From Rosistilla carotiformis (GTDB lineage: Bacteria > Planctomycetota > Planctomycetia > Pirellulales > Pirellulaceae): a stretch of DNA of 64,000 nt. Below, piece after piece: positions 43,431 to 51,800 of the stretch. Made by a program: the position numbers and the translations under genes. Where the stretch lies: NCBI RefSeq assembly GCF_007753095.1, contig NZ_CP036348.1, forward strand, positions 186,001-250,000, given 5' to 3'. Numbering within the stretch: the stretch's first letter is position 1; each line of letters begins with the position of its first letter. The notes beneath the pieces are model-generated. The model was not told the origin of the DNA. It worked only from the letters and a program-made list of their open reading frames with translations, and searched no databases.

Positions 43431-44609
43431 ATGAAGACCACGACGACCGCCGAGGCTCCGTCTTCTGAATCCTCTGTTTACGATCGTTATGCCGCCGCAG
43501 CCCATGCCGTCGAACCCGCACTCTGCTGCCCCGTCGAATACAACACCGACCTGCTGGCCGCGATTCCGCAAGAGATCATCGAACGCGACTACGGCTGTGG
43601 CGACCCAACTCCCTACGTTCGTCCCGGCGAGACGGTGCTCGATCTAGGCAGCGGCGGCGGCAAGCTCTGCTACATCGCGTCGCAAGTCGTCGGTCGCGAG
43701 GGACGTGTGATCGGCGTCGACTGCAATCGCGAAATGCTCGACCTGGCTCGCAAGCACACCTCGACAGTCGCCGAGACGATCGGATACGCCAACGTCGATT
43801 TCCGTTACGGATTGATCCAAGACCTGGGACTCGACCTCGACCTGTTGGCTAGCGAACTGGCCGAGCACCCGGTCCACGATCCGGCCGGTTACCTTTCGCT
43901 GCGTCAGACCGAAGAGCGTCTGCGCCGTCAGCAACCGCTGGTCGCCGACGATTCGGTCGATTGCGTTCTCTCGAATTGCGTGCTAAACCTGGTCCGACAA
44001 CAGGATCGTCGGCCGCTGTTTTCGGAGATCTTCCGCGTCTTGCGTCGCGGCGGACGGGCGGCGATCAGCGATATCGTCAGCGATGAAGATGTCCCCGATC
44101 GCTTGCAGCAGGATCCCGAGTTGTGGTCGGGATGTATCACCGGAGCGTTCCGCGAGGACAAGTTCTTGCAGGCTTTTGAAGAAGCGGGATTCCACGGCAT
44201 CGAGATCGTCAAACGGCAGAGCGAACCGTGGCGGACGGTCGAGGGGATCGAATTTCGATCGGTCACCGTCGTCGCTCACAAGGGCAAGCAAGGCCCATGC
44301 CTGGAACGCAATCAAGCCGTTGTCTATCGTGGCCCATTCAAGAAGGTCGTCGACGACGACGGTCACACCTATCACCGCGGCCAGCGGATGGCGGTCTGTG
44401 ACAAGACGTTCCACCTGCTCCAGCGGGCGCCGTACGCCAAGATGTTCGATGCGATCGAGCCGCGGGAATCGATCGCCTTGGAAGATGCCAAATCATTCGA
44501 CTGTCGACGCAACGTTTGCCGCGATCCTCGCGAATCGAAGGGGCTCGATTACGATGCGACCAGCCAGGGGAACGCCAGCAGTTGCCACGACGACGAGCCG
44601 TGCTGCTAA
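43431..44609 (+). CDS. arsM: Arsenite methyltransferase
   Basis: 392 aa SAM-dependent As(III) methyltransferase. SAM motif I VLDLGSGGGKLCYIA, VIGVDCNREMLDLARK. The three Cys that bind arsenic in the family have visible candidates: CCPVEYN near the N-terminus, CVLSNCVLNLV and LWSGCITGAF. The Cys-rich C-terminal tail (SSCHDDEPCC) is like some extended ArsM. ATG at 43431 with GGAAGG upstream. Followed at 137 bases by arsS: together they methylate arsenite and build arsenosugars in related bacteria. Confidence 0.92.
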   Translation: MKTTTTAEAPSSESSVYDRYAAAAHAVEPALCCPVEYNTDLLAAIPQEIIERDYGCGDPTPYVRPGETVLDLGSGGGKLCYIASQVVGREGRVIGVDCNREMLDLARKHTSTVAETIGYANVDFRYGLIQDLGLDLDLLASELAEHPVHDPAGYLSLRQTEERLRRQQPLVADDSVDCVLSNCVLNLVRQQDRRPLFSEIFRVLRRGGRAAISDIVSDEDVPDRLQQDPELWSGCITGAFREDKFLQAFEEAGFHGIEIVKRQSEPWRTVEGIEFRSVTVVAHKGKQGPCLERNQAVVYRGPFKKVVDDDGHTYHRGQRMAVCDKTFHLLQRAPYAKMFDAIEPRESIALEDAKSFDCRRNVCRDPRESKGLDYDATSQGNASSCHDDEPCC

Positions 44610-44746
44610 CGCTCCGTCGTATTAAATTTTTCGGTTAAACCGCGAGCCCACCGCGGCTGCACACGCAGCAGAAACGCGGGGCGATGCCCACGCGGTTAAA
44701 CGAAGTCTCCGTTCATCAACCGTCCGATCCGCAAAGAATCCACACG

Positions 44747-45814
44747 ATGCAATTATCTCTTCTGCGACAACAGAGTGAACTCGCCAACGCCGCTCGGCAA
44801 CGCGAGGTGCTCGAAGACGAATTCACGCCTCCGCTCCCCTACTTCACCGAAGCGATGTCGAATAACGGCTTGCCGCGACTGACCGCCACCGGGATCGAGG
44901 TGCTGCAGATCAATGTCGGCAAGCTGTGCAACCAAACCTGCACCCATTGCCACGTCGACGCTGGCCCCGACCGCCGCGAGAGCATGTCGCGAGCGACCGC
45001 CGAGGCGATCATCGACGTCTTGGCTCGGCACGATATTCCGACGCTCGACATCACCGGCGGTGCGCCGGAGATGAACCCGAACTTTCGTTGGCTCGTCGAA
45101 CAGGCGACGTTGCTGGGCCGCCGCGTGATCGACCGTTGTAACCTGACGATCCTGATGGCCAATGGCTATCGCGATCTGCCCGAATTCCTGGCCCAGCATG
45201 AGGTGGAAGTCGTCGCGTCGCTTCCCTGTTACCTGGAAGAGAACTGCGACAGCCAGCGGGGCGACGGCGTCTTCAAGCGATCGATCGATGGCCTCCGCCG
45301 GCTCAACGCCCTCGGCTACGGCCAACCCGATTCGACGCGGACGCTGAACCTGGTCTACAACCCCGTTGGCCCATCCCTGCCGCCATCGCAAGCCGCTCTC
45401 GAAGCGACCTACCGCAGCGAATTGAAGTCGCGATACGACATCGTCTTCACGAATCTGCACACGATCACCAACCTGCCGATCAGCCGCTTTCTGGACGATC
45501 TGTTGCGGTCGGACCAATTCGACAACTACATGCAAAAGTTGATCGAGTCGTTTAATCCGGCGACTGTCGAAGGCGTGATGTGCCGCACGATGGTCTCGGT
45601 CGACTGGCAGGGGCATCTGTTCGATTGCGATTTCAATCAGATGCTCAACATCGGCCTGTCGCCGGAGCAACCGCGGCATATCTCCGATTTCGATTTTGAA
45701 TCGCTGGCCAGTCGCGGCATCCAGACCGGCCGGCATTGCTTCGGCTGCACCGCCGGCAACGGTTCCAGTTGCCAAGGAGCGGTCGTCAAGATCGGTACCG
45801 AAAAGCCTGCCTAG
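44747..45814 (+). CDS. arsS: Arsenosugar biosynthesis radical SAM protein
   Basis: 355 aa. Radical SAM iron-sulfur motif CNQTCTHC with the flanking LQINVGKLC and HVDAGPDRRESMS, then TLDITGGAPEMNPNFRWLV and MANGYRDLPEF. The C-terminal DUF3641-like part ends with FGCTAGNGSSCQGA. In cyanobacteria ArsS makes 5'-deoxyadenosyl-dimethylarsinous species. I chose the ATG at 44747 (MQLSLLRQQ...); an in-frame ATG at 44684 adds MPTRLNEVSV. It follows arsM. Confidence 0.92.
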   Translation: MQLSLLRQQSELANAARQREVLEDEFTPPLPYFTEAMSNNGLPRLTATGIEVLQINVGKLCNQTCTHCHVDAGPDRRESMSRATAEAIIDVLARHDIPTLDITGGAPEMNPNFRWLVEQATLLGRRVIDRCNLTILMANGYRDLPEFLAQHEVEVVASLPCYLEENCDSQRGDGVFKRSIDGLRRLNALGYGQPDSTRTLNLVYNPVGPSLPPSQAALEATYRSELKSRYDIVFTNLHTITNLPISRFLDDLLRSDQFDNYMQKLIESFNPATVEGVMCRTMVSVDWQGHLFDCDFNQMLNIGLSPEQPRHISDFDFESLASRGIQTGRHCFGCTAGNGSSCQGAVVKIGTEKPA

Positions 45815-45834
45815 ATCTGTGCCAGTCAGCTTGT

Positions 45835-45867
45835 GCGGATGTTGTGCGTTGGCTCACAGACATCCGC
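45835..45867 (+). terminator. Hairpin after arsS
   Basis: GCGGATGT-TGTG ... CACA-G-ACATCCGC: 12 paired bases with one bulge and an 8-base loop, 20 bases after the stop. Likely terminator of the arsM-arsS unit. Confidence 0.6.
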
Positions 45868-45939
45868 CTCGGGGCGGGACAAAATTGATGATTCGTTTCC
45901 CCGTCACGTCAACAATATTCGTCCGAGGCCAAACCAACG

Positions 45940-46101
45940 ATGTTCTCCGCAATTCGATTCGCTCTCCTGACCGCCGCGCTCTGCATCCCAATGATCGGAT
46001 GTGCTCCCAGCACTCCCACGGAAGAACCCGCAACCGCTCCCGCGACCGAGACAGCCGACGAGCCCGCCAGCAAGCCGCAAGGTTCCGGCACGTCGTACTA
46101 A
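45940..46101 (+). CDS. Small lipoprotein, 53 aa
   Basis: ATG at 45940 with GAGG about 12 bases upstream. A short signal peptide (FSAIRFALLTAALCIP) ends in the lipobox PMIGC, then Thr/Pro/Ala/Glu-rich residues (APSTPTEEPATAPATETADE). Typical of the many tiny lipoproteins in planctomycetes. It has no clear tie to the arsenic genes. Just upstream of the repeat region. Confidence 0.6.
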   Translation: MFSAIRFALLTAALCIPMIGCAPSTPTEEPATAPATETADEPASKPQGSGTSY

Positions 46102-46153
46102 CCAATCGGCCTCGGCAACAATCGCACCAACCGACGCCCAGCCCAGTCGCGAT

Positions 46154-46174
46154 TCAGTCGCAAAGCGACGGCAT
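46154..46174. repeat. Left REP-like unit
   Basis: TCAGTCGCAAAGCGACGGCAT: inner hairpin GTCGC-AAA-GCGAC. The same unit, one base different, recurs at 46635-46655 on the other side of the inserted element. Confidence 0.6.
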
Positions 46175-46185
46175 CCAAGAGCCTG

Positions 46186-46197
46186 GGACGCAAGTCC
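46186..46197 (+). repeat. Left 12-bp target-site duplication
   Basis: GGACGCAAGTCC directly abuts the left terminal inverted repeat; an identical copy lies at 46596-46607. Confidence 0.75.
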
Positions 46198-46595
46198 TGT
46201 CAGTTATACGTAAGTCGCAGATAACGGCGAAAGCAAGGGGCAAAAGGGGACACGCACATTCCTGGCACGCCTGGCGCGGGCCGAAGGTCCAGCAATTTGC
46301 ATAGCCCAGCCTGCAGGGCTGGGTATCAGCCGACGGCGCCCGGTTTCATTTCACAACAGGCGAAGGGGCAACGCCCCGGGCAGTGGTGGTGACAATCGAC
46401 CGGGCCTTCAGCCCAACCATGTCAATCAACGCCCCTAGAACCCAGGCCGATGGCCTGGGCTATGCAAATGGTCGAGCCTGCGGCCCTAACATGGATGATT
46501 GCGATGTGGAACGGTCTGCGACGAACGAAAGACTTCTCACTGGCCGGGCAAGCGTTCGGTCGCGACAACTCATCATGCCTTACGTATAACTGACA
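46198..46595. mobile_element. 398-bp non-coding MITE-like element
   Basis: Ends are perfect 17-bp terminal inverted repeats: TGTCAGTTATACGTAAG (46198-46214) and its complement (46579-46595). Identical 12-bp duplications flank both. Inside, TTTGCATAGCCCAG (46296-46309) is matched inverted by CTGGGCTATGCAAA (46455-46468), part of a longer imperfect palindrome. No frame inside codes for a transposase, so mobilisation must come from elsewhere. Removing the element and one duplication restores the perfect hairpin CCTGGGACGCAAGTCCCAGG. The source transposase family is not determined; a long duplication of 10-13 bp occurs in some IS4-group elements (known). Confidence 0.75.
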
Positions 46596-46607
46596 GGACG
46601 CAAGTCC
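46596..46607 (+). repeat. Right 12-bp target-site duplication
   Basis: GGACGCAAGTCC, identical to 46186-46197, continuing into CAGG, which completes the hairpin target. Confidence 0.75.
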
Positions 46608-46634
46608 CAGGAATCTAGGCCCCAACCTGCCGCG

Positions 46635-46655
46635 TCAGTCGCGAAGCGACGGCAT
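46635..46655. repeat. Right REP-like unit
   Basis: TCAGTCGCGAAGCGACGGCAT; differs from the left unit at one base. It lies in the same orientation, so the pair forms a direct repeat around the hairpin and element. Confidence 0.6.
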
Positions 46656-46704
46656 GTGTTTTACCGACAAACGTCGATGGCCAGCTCGCCGCGGCCCGCG
46701 CAGC

Positions 46705-47112
46705 TCAGATCAGCTGAGACAATCCATAAAACAGCCCTCCGACGAGGCACAGGTTCAGCACCACCGTCATCCAAAACACGATCACAAACGATCGCTTGCT
46801 CGTCTTGTGACGGAACGTCCGCCGGCCGATCCAACCGCCGGGCCAGCCGCCCAGCAGATCGATCGTGTGCAATCTCCGTTCGCTGATCCGCTGGCGATCC
46901 ACCCGCGCTTGCCGCTTGTCCCAGCCGTAGCTTGCGAAACTCAGCAGCGACAGAATCAACATCACCACGGCGTAGATCATCGCCAGCGGACCGATCCCCA
47001 CTCCGCCGGTCGAATCGTTTTGTGCCAACAGCAGCGAGGTCGTGGTGATTGCGAACGGAGAACCGGTTCCGTCGAGAACGGCGATCGAAAGCAACGGAGC
47101 ATGAAAAAACAT
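46705..47112 (-). CDS. DUF1294 membrane protein
   Basis: 135 aa. Two or three membrane segments (LAMIYAVVMLILSLLSFASY; FVIVFWMTVVLNLCLVGGLF). The family core is SYGWDKRQARVDRQRISERR, LHTIDLLGGWPGGWIGRRTF, RHKTSKRSF. Some bacterial DUF1294 proteins carry an N-terminal cold-shock domain; this one does not. I chose the ATG at 47112 with AAGGATG upstream; a longer frame to 47493 is not supported. Divergent from the ceramidase-like gene. Confidence 0.82.
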   Translation of the reverse strand: MFFHAPLLSIAVLDGTGSPFAITTTSLLLAQNDSTGGVGIGPLAMIYAVVMLILSLLSFASYGWDKRQARVDRQRISERRLHTIDLLGGWPGGWIGRRTFRHKTSKRSFVIVFWMTVVLNLCLVGGLFYGLSQLI

Positions 47113-47372
47113 CGGTTCATCCTTGGTCGAAGGTAACGTGCGCGGAGCATCGGTCCGACGCTGCGGCACGTAGTGTAGCCGCCAACCGAAACGAACATCT
47201 ACCGCGTTTCGGCGGATCAGCAGTCGGCGGATCCGCCGATTTGGCGAATGGCAACGATCGCTCTCCGATCGACTACAATAGGCCCACCTCCCCCAGCCCG
47301 CCAATCGCACGACAACACTCCCCGCGATCGCAGCTTTGCTTTCCCTCCTTAGCCCTCCAGGAAAAACAAGCC

Positions 47373-48791
47373 ATGCCAAAATCCCAGCCCCCTTTGCTGC
47401 CGCCTCACGATCGTCGCCGATTTCTGGCGAGTCTCGGTGCCGCGACAACCGCCGCCGCTTGGCCCTGCCACGGGATCGCTGCGGAAGCGACATCCAAAAG
47501 CGGTTCGCTTTCGATCGGCCACGCCGTCGTCGACACCACGCCGCCGTTGGGGATCGAGCTAGCCGGGTTCCACAAGCCGGTTGGACAAGAGCGTCGAATT
47601 ACGGGGATTCGCCAAAAGACAGCCGCCCGAGCGCTGGTGATGAAAGTGGCCGATCAATCCGTTGCGATCGTCTCGCTCGACATTTTGAGCGTCTCGCCAG
47701 GCTTCACACAACAAGTGCAACAGCGGGTCGCCAAGCAGACGGGCATCCCGGCCGCCAATGTCCGCGTCTGCGCCACGCACACCCATTCGATGCCGGCGTT
47801 TTCTTATCTACGGCAATGGGGAGCGATCCCCGAAGATTACCTGAAAGAGACGCTGGGGCACGTCGTCGATGCCGTCGTCCAGGCGCATCGCGATCTCTCG
47901 GCGGCGGAACTGTACGTCGGCAAGAGTTCGGTCGACGGAGGCAACTTCAATCGAACCAGCCCGACCTGGAAGACCGACCAGGAATTCACTGCCGATGCAA
48001 CCGCCGCAGATCGCTGGCTCGATACGATCCTGCATGTGCTGCGTTTTGAACGAGCCAACAAACCCGACGTGATGTGGTATCACTTTGCCTGCCATCCGGT
48101 CTGTTATCGCGATGGCGAGGCCGGCCCCGATTGGCTCGGGTTGGTCGCCGATCAAGTGCAAGCCAAACATGGCATCGTCCCGGGCTTCCTGCAAGGACAC
48201 GCCGGCGACGTGAACCCTGGGAATGGAGACATCTGGATTGGCGAAGCCGAACCGACGGCGGCGGCGATCGTGCAGGGGATCGACCGCGCGTTGGACGCCA
48301 GCGAACGGGTCGACGCCAATGAACTGCGACTGGTCAGCGAACCGTTTGCATTGCCGCTGAACATCGATCTGTTGCAACAGCAACTGGAACTCTATCGCGA
48401 GCATCCCGAACAATGTGCGTCGGGCCAGTGGGTCGATGCCGGCTTTGCCAAAGCCTGGTACGAATCGGCGAAGGATTGGGATTTGCAGCGGACAACGCAT
48501 GCCACGCCCACGACGGCGCTGCGACTGGGAGATCTCGGCATCCTGTTCCATTCCAGCGAACTGTACAGTTATTACGGGCTGCAGATCCAACGCGATTCAC
48601 CGCTGAAAAACACGATCGTTGTCGGCTACACCGACGATCTGATCGGGTATCTCGTCGACCCGCGGGCCTACGAGGCGGGCGAATACGCCGCCGTCACGGT
48701 CCCGCGAATCCTCGACCTGCCGCCGTTTAAAACCGCTGCGGCCAGTCAGTTGGCCGACTTTGCCAATCAATTGCTCACGCGAACCACTTAA
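47373..48791 (+). CDS. Neutral/alkaline ceramidase-like hydrolase, Tat-exported
   Basis: 472 aa. A twin-arginine signal (DRRRFLASLGAATTAAAW) indicates export of a folded, likely metal-containing enzyme. The body resembles the N-terminal domain of neutral/alkaline non-lysosomal ceramidases: VDTTPPLGIELAGFHKPVG, VSLDILSVSPGF, VRVCATHTHSMPAFSY (HTHS metal site), FACHPVCYRDGEAGPDW and LQGHAGDVNPGN. It lacks the usual long C-terminal part. ATG at 47373 with AGGA upstream. It precedes a giant deacetylase-dehydrogenase gene by 12 bases, likely co-transcribed. The substrate could be a lipid or a sugar amide. Confidence 0.8.
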   Translation: MPKSQPPLLPPHDRRRFLASLGAATTAAAWPCHGIAAEATSKSGSLSIGHAVVDTTPPLGIELAGFHKPVGQERRITGIRQKTAARALVMKVADQSVAIVSLDILSVSPGFTQQVQQRVAKQTGIPAANVRVCATHTHSMPAFSYLRQWGAIPEDYLKETLGHVVDAVVQAHRDLSAAELYVGKSSVDGGNFNRTSPTWKTDQEFTADATAADRWLDTILHVLRFERANKPDVMWYHFACHPVCYRDGEAGPDWLGLVADQVQAKHGIVPGFLQGHAGDVNPGNGDIWIGEAEPTAAAIVQGIDRALDASERVDANELRLVSEPFALPLNIDLLQQQLELYREHPEQCASGQWVDAGFAKAWYESAKDWDLQRTTHATPTTALRLGDLGILFHSSELYSYYGLQIQRDSPLKNTIVVGYTDDLIGYLVDPRAYEAGEYAAVTVPRILDLPPFKTAAASQLADFANQLLTRTT

Positions 48792-48803
48792 GGACAACAC
48801 CCC

Positions 48804-51800
48804 ATGCTGCGGATGTATTTTGGCTGGATCGCGGCGTTCTGGTGCGGAACGCTGCTCGCCCAATCGACGACAACTCAACCCGACGCAACGCAAGACAATC
48901 CCGTTGCCTATCTCGACGCCTATTCCGATTCCTATTATCCCCACGCTGACTTTGCCAAGCTGAAGACGCCGCAATGGGTTGGCGAACCGGGCGTCGAAGC
49001 GGTCGTGACGCTGGGGATCGACGACATGCGCGACACCGCGAAATACGAGACCTATCTGCGGCCGATCCTAAACCGGTTGAAACAGATCGACGGCCGGGCG
49101 CCGGTCAGCATCATGTCCTGCCAGGTCGACCCCGCCGATCCTCAGCTGCAAGCTTGGCTGGAAGAAGGGCTGTCGATCGAAACGCACACGGTCGACCATC
49201 CCTGTCCGTGCCTGCAGGCGGGCGACTTTGCCAAAGCCAAATCGACCTACGACCGCTGTGTCGATCTGATGTCGTCGATTCCGAACAGCCGTCCTGTCGC
49301 GTTCCGCTTTCCTTGCATGGATTCCCAAAACACGCCCAGCCCGCGTGGGTTTGCTGAAATCATTAACAAGACGACGCCTGGTGGCAATTTCCTGCAGGCG
49401 AGCACGTCGGTCGTCTGTGTCTTCACGTCGCGCGATCCCCAACTGCCACGTTCGCTCACGCTGACCGAAGAGGGAGAGGAACGCTTTGGACGCTACATCC
49501 CGTTCCCTTCGTTTGTCAATAAGATCGAGAACTACCCTTACCCGTATGTGATCGGGAAGCTGTGTTGGGAATTCCCCTGCACGATTCCCGACGACTGGCA
49601 GGCGCAGAACATCCAACAACCGAAGAATCCGCGAACCGTCGACGACATGGTCGCCGCGATCGATGCGACGGTGATCAAGCAGGGAATCGCCAACATCGTC
49701 TTTCATCCGTACGAATGGATTCGCAGCGAACAGATCGCCGAAGTCGTCGACCGGGTGAACACGAAGTATGGCAAGCGAGTCAAATTCCTGACCTTCAAGG
49801 AATGTATCGACCGGATCAACAAGAATCTGCTGGCCGACCAACCGCTCCGCCGTCCCGACGGTGGTGGCGACAATGGAGTCCGGGTCGTCGACCTCAACCG
49901 CGATGGCTTCGTCGACGTGATGATCGGCAACGAAGATCGCAAGCTGGCCCGGATTTGGCAGCCGAAAACCGGAGAGTGGCGCGAGCTGGAAAGCCCTGTC
50001 CAGTTCACAGCCGCCGGCGAGGCAAACCAGCGCGTCGACCTGGGCGTTCGTTTTGGTCAGCTGTCGCGCGACGCTAGCGTTTCGCTGTTGGTTAACAATG
50101 CGAAGGACCAAGCGATCTATCGGGTCAGCGACGACGGAATCGAGCGAAGTCCGCTCCCCGAGCCGCTTGCCGCCGTGAAGACCAGCGTCGACGGTGTCGA
50201 TCAAGGCGTGCGGATGCGCGACCTCGATCGCGATGGGATCTCCGAAGTCTTGGTCGCCAATGAACAGACGCGGCAGGTCTACTCGTTGGGCGGCGACGGC
50301 AACTGGAAATCGGATCCGGTGCCGCTGCCGTTTGCCATCGTCGATGAAACCGGCGGCGACAACGGCTTGCGATTTGTCGACCTCGACAAAGATGGCTACG
50401 ACGACATGATCGTCTCCAACACGCGCCAGTCGGCGATTCGGTTGTACGACAGTGCGACCGGCGACTTCACCCGCGACGTGGAACCCGCGACCGAGATCCC
50501 GCTGATCGTCCGTGGTGGCACGAACAACGGAGCTTGGTTTGCCGCCGATCACATGTGGTTGCAGAACGAAGATACGCACCGCTTGCCCGATGGCGTCGAC
50601 CGCCGCACGTTTGCCGAGTTGATCGGCAACGCCGATCCGGGGCCGCGGAGTCCCGATTTGTCATGGCGTTCGATTCAAGTTCGCCCCGGCTTTACGGTGG
50701 AGTTGGTCGCGGCCGAGCCTTTGGTGATGGATCCCGTTGCGTTGGACTGGGGCCCCGACGGCAAGCTATGGGTCGCGGAGATGGCCGATTATCCGCTGGG
50801 GTTGGACGACAAGGGAAAGCCGGGAGGCCGCGTCCGCTACCTCGAGGATACCGATGGCGACGGGACTTACGACAAGTCGACACTGTTCTTGGACAACATC
50901 CCGTATCCGACCGGCGTGATCGCCTATCGCGACGGCGTGATCGTTAGCGCCGCACCGACGATTTTCTACGCCGCCGACAGCGACGGCGATGGCACCGCGG
51001 ACACTCGCACCGAACTCTACCACGGCTTCACCCAAGGCAACCAACAGCACTTGGTCAACGGATTCGAACGCGGTTTGGACAACTGGCTGTATCTGGCCAA
51101 TGGCGACAGCGGCGGCACGGTCGAATCGAAACAGACCGGCAAAACGATCGATATCCGCGGTCAGGATCTGCGGATCCGTCCCGAGGATGGATCGTTGGAC
51201 GTGCAAGCTGGCCAGACGCAATTTGGCCGCCACCGCGACGATCACGGCAATTGGTTCGGATGCAACAATTCGGTCCCCGTTCGGCATTACGTGTTTGCTG
51301 ATCATTATCTGCGACGCAATCCGTTGGTCGCTCCTCCCGCCTCGGGGCGAAATATCGCTCGGCTCGATAACACTCAATTGTTTCCGATCTCGCGCGTGCT
51401 GAGTCATTGGTCGGGATACAAGCCGCCGGTCGCCGGCAGCGGACATCAGTTCACATCGGCCTGCAGCACGATGGTCTATCGCGACGACCTGTTGGGACCG
51501 GAGTTCCAACAAAATACATTCACTTGCGAACCGGTTCACAATGCAGTCCACCGGCGCCAATTGGTCTCTCAAGGCGTGACTTTTGAGAGCGTTCGTCCGG
51601 CGGACGAAGCGGGGATCGAGTTCATGGCTTCCAGCGACAGTTGGTTCCGGCCGTCGACAGTCACCACCGGCCCCGACGGTGCGCTCTGGGTTGCCGACAT
51701 GTATCGCCTGGTAATCGAACATCCCGAATGGATCGACGACCAACGCGAAAAGGAACTCTTCCTCCGCGCTGGCCACGATCGCGGCCGGATCTATCGGATC

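Noticed and set aside
46198-46595. CRISPR-like or attachment-site reading of the repeats
   Set aside because: Only two inverted ends and one duplication pair; no spaced direct-repeat array and no integrase or tRNA nearby.
49068-50579. 503-codon minus-strand frame
   Set aside because: Antisense to the deacetylase-dehydrogenase fusion; no recognisable domain.
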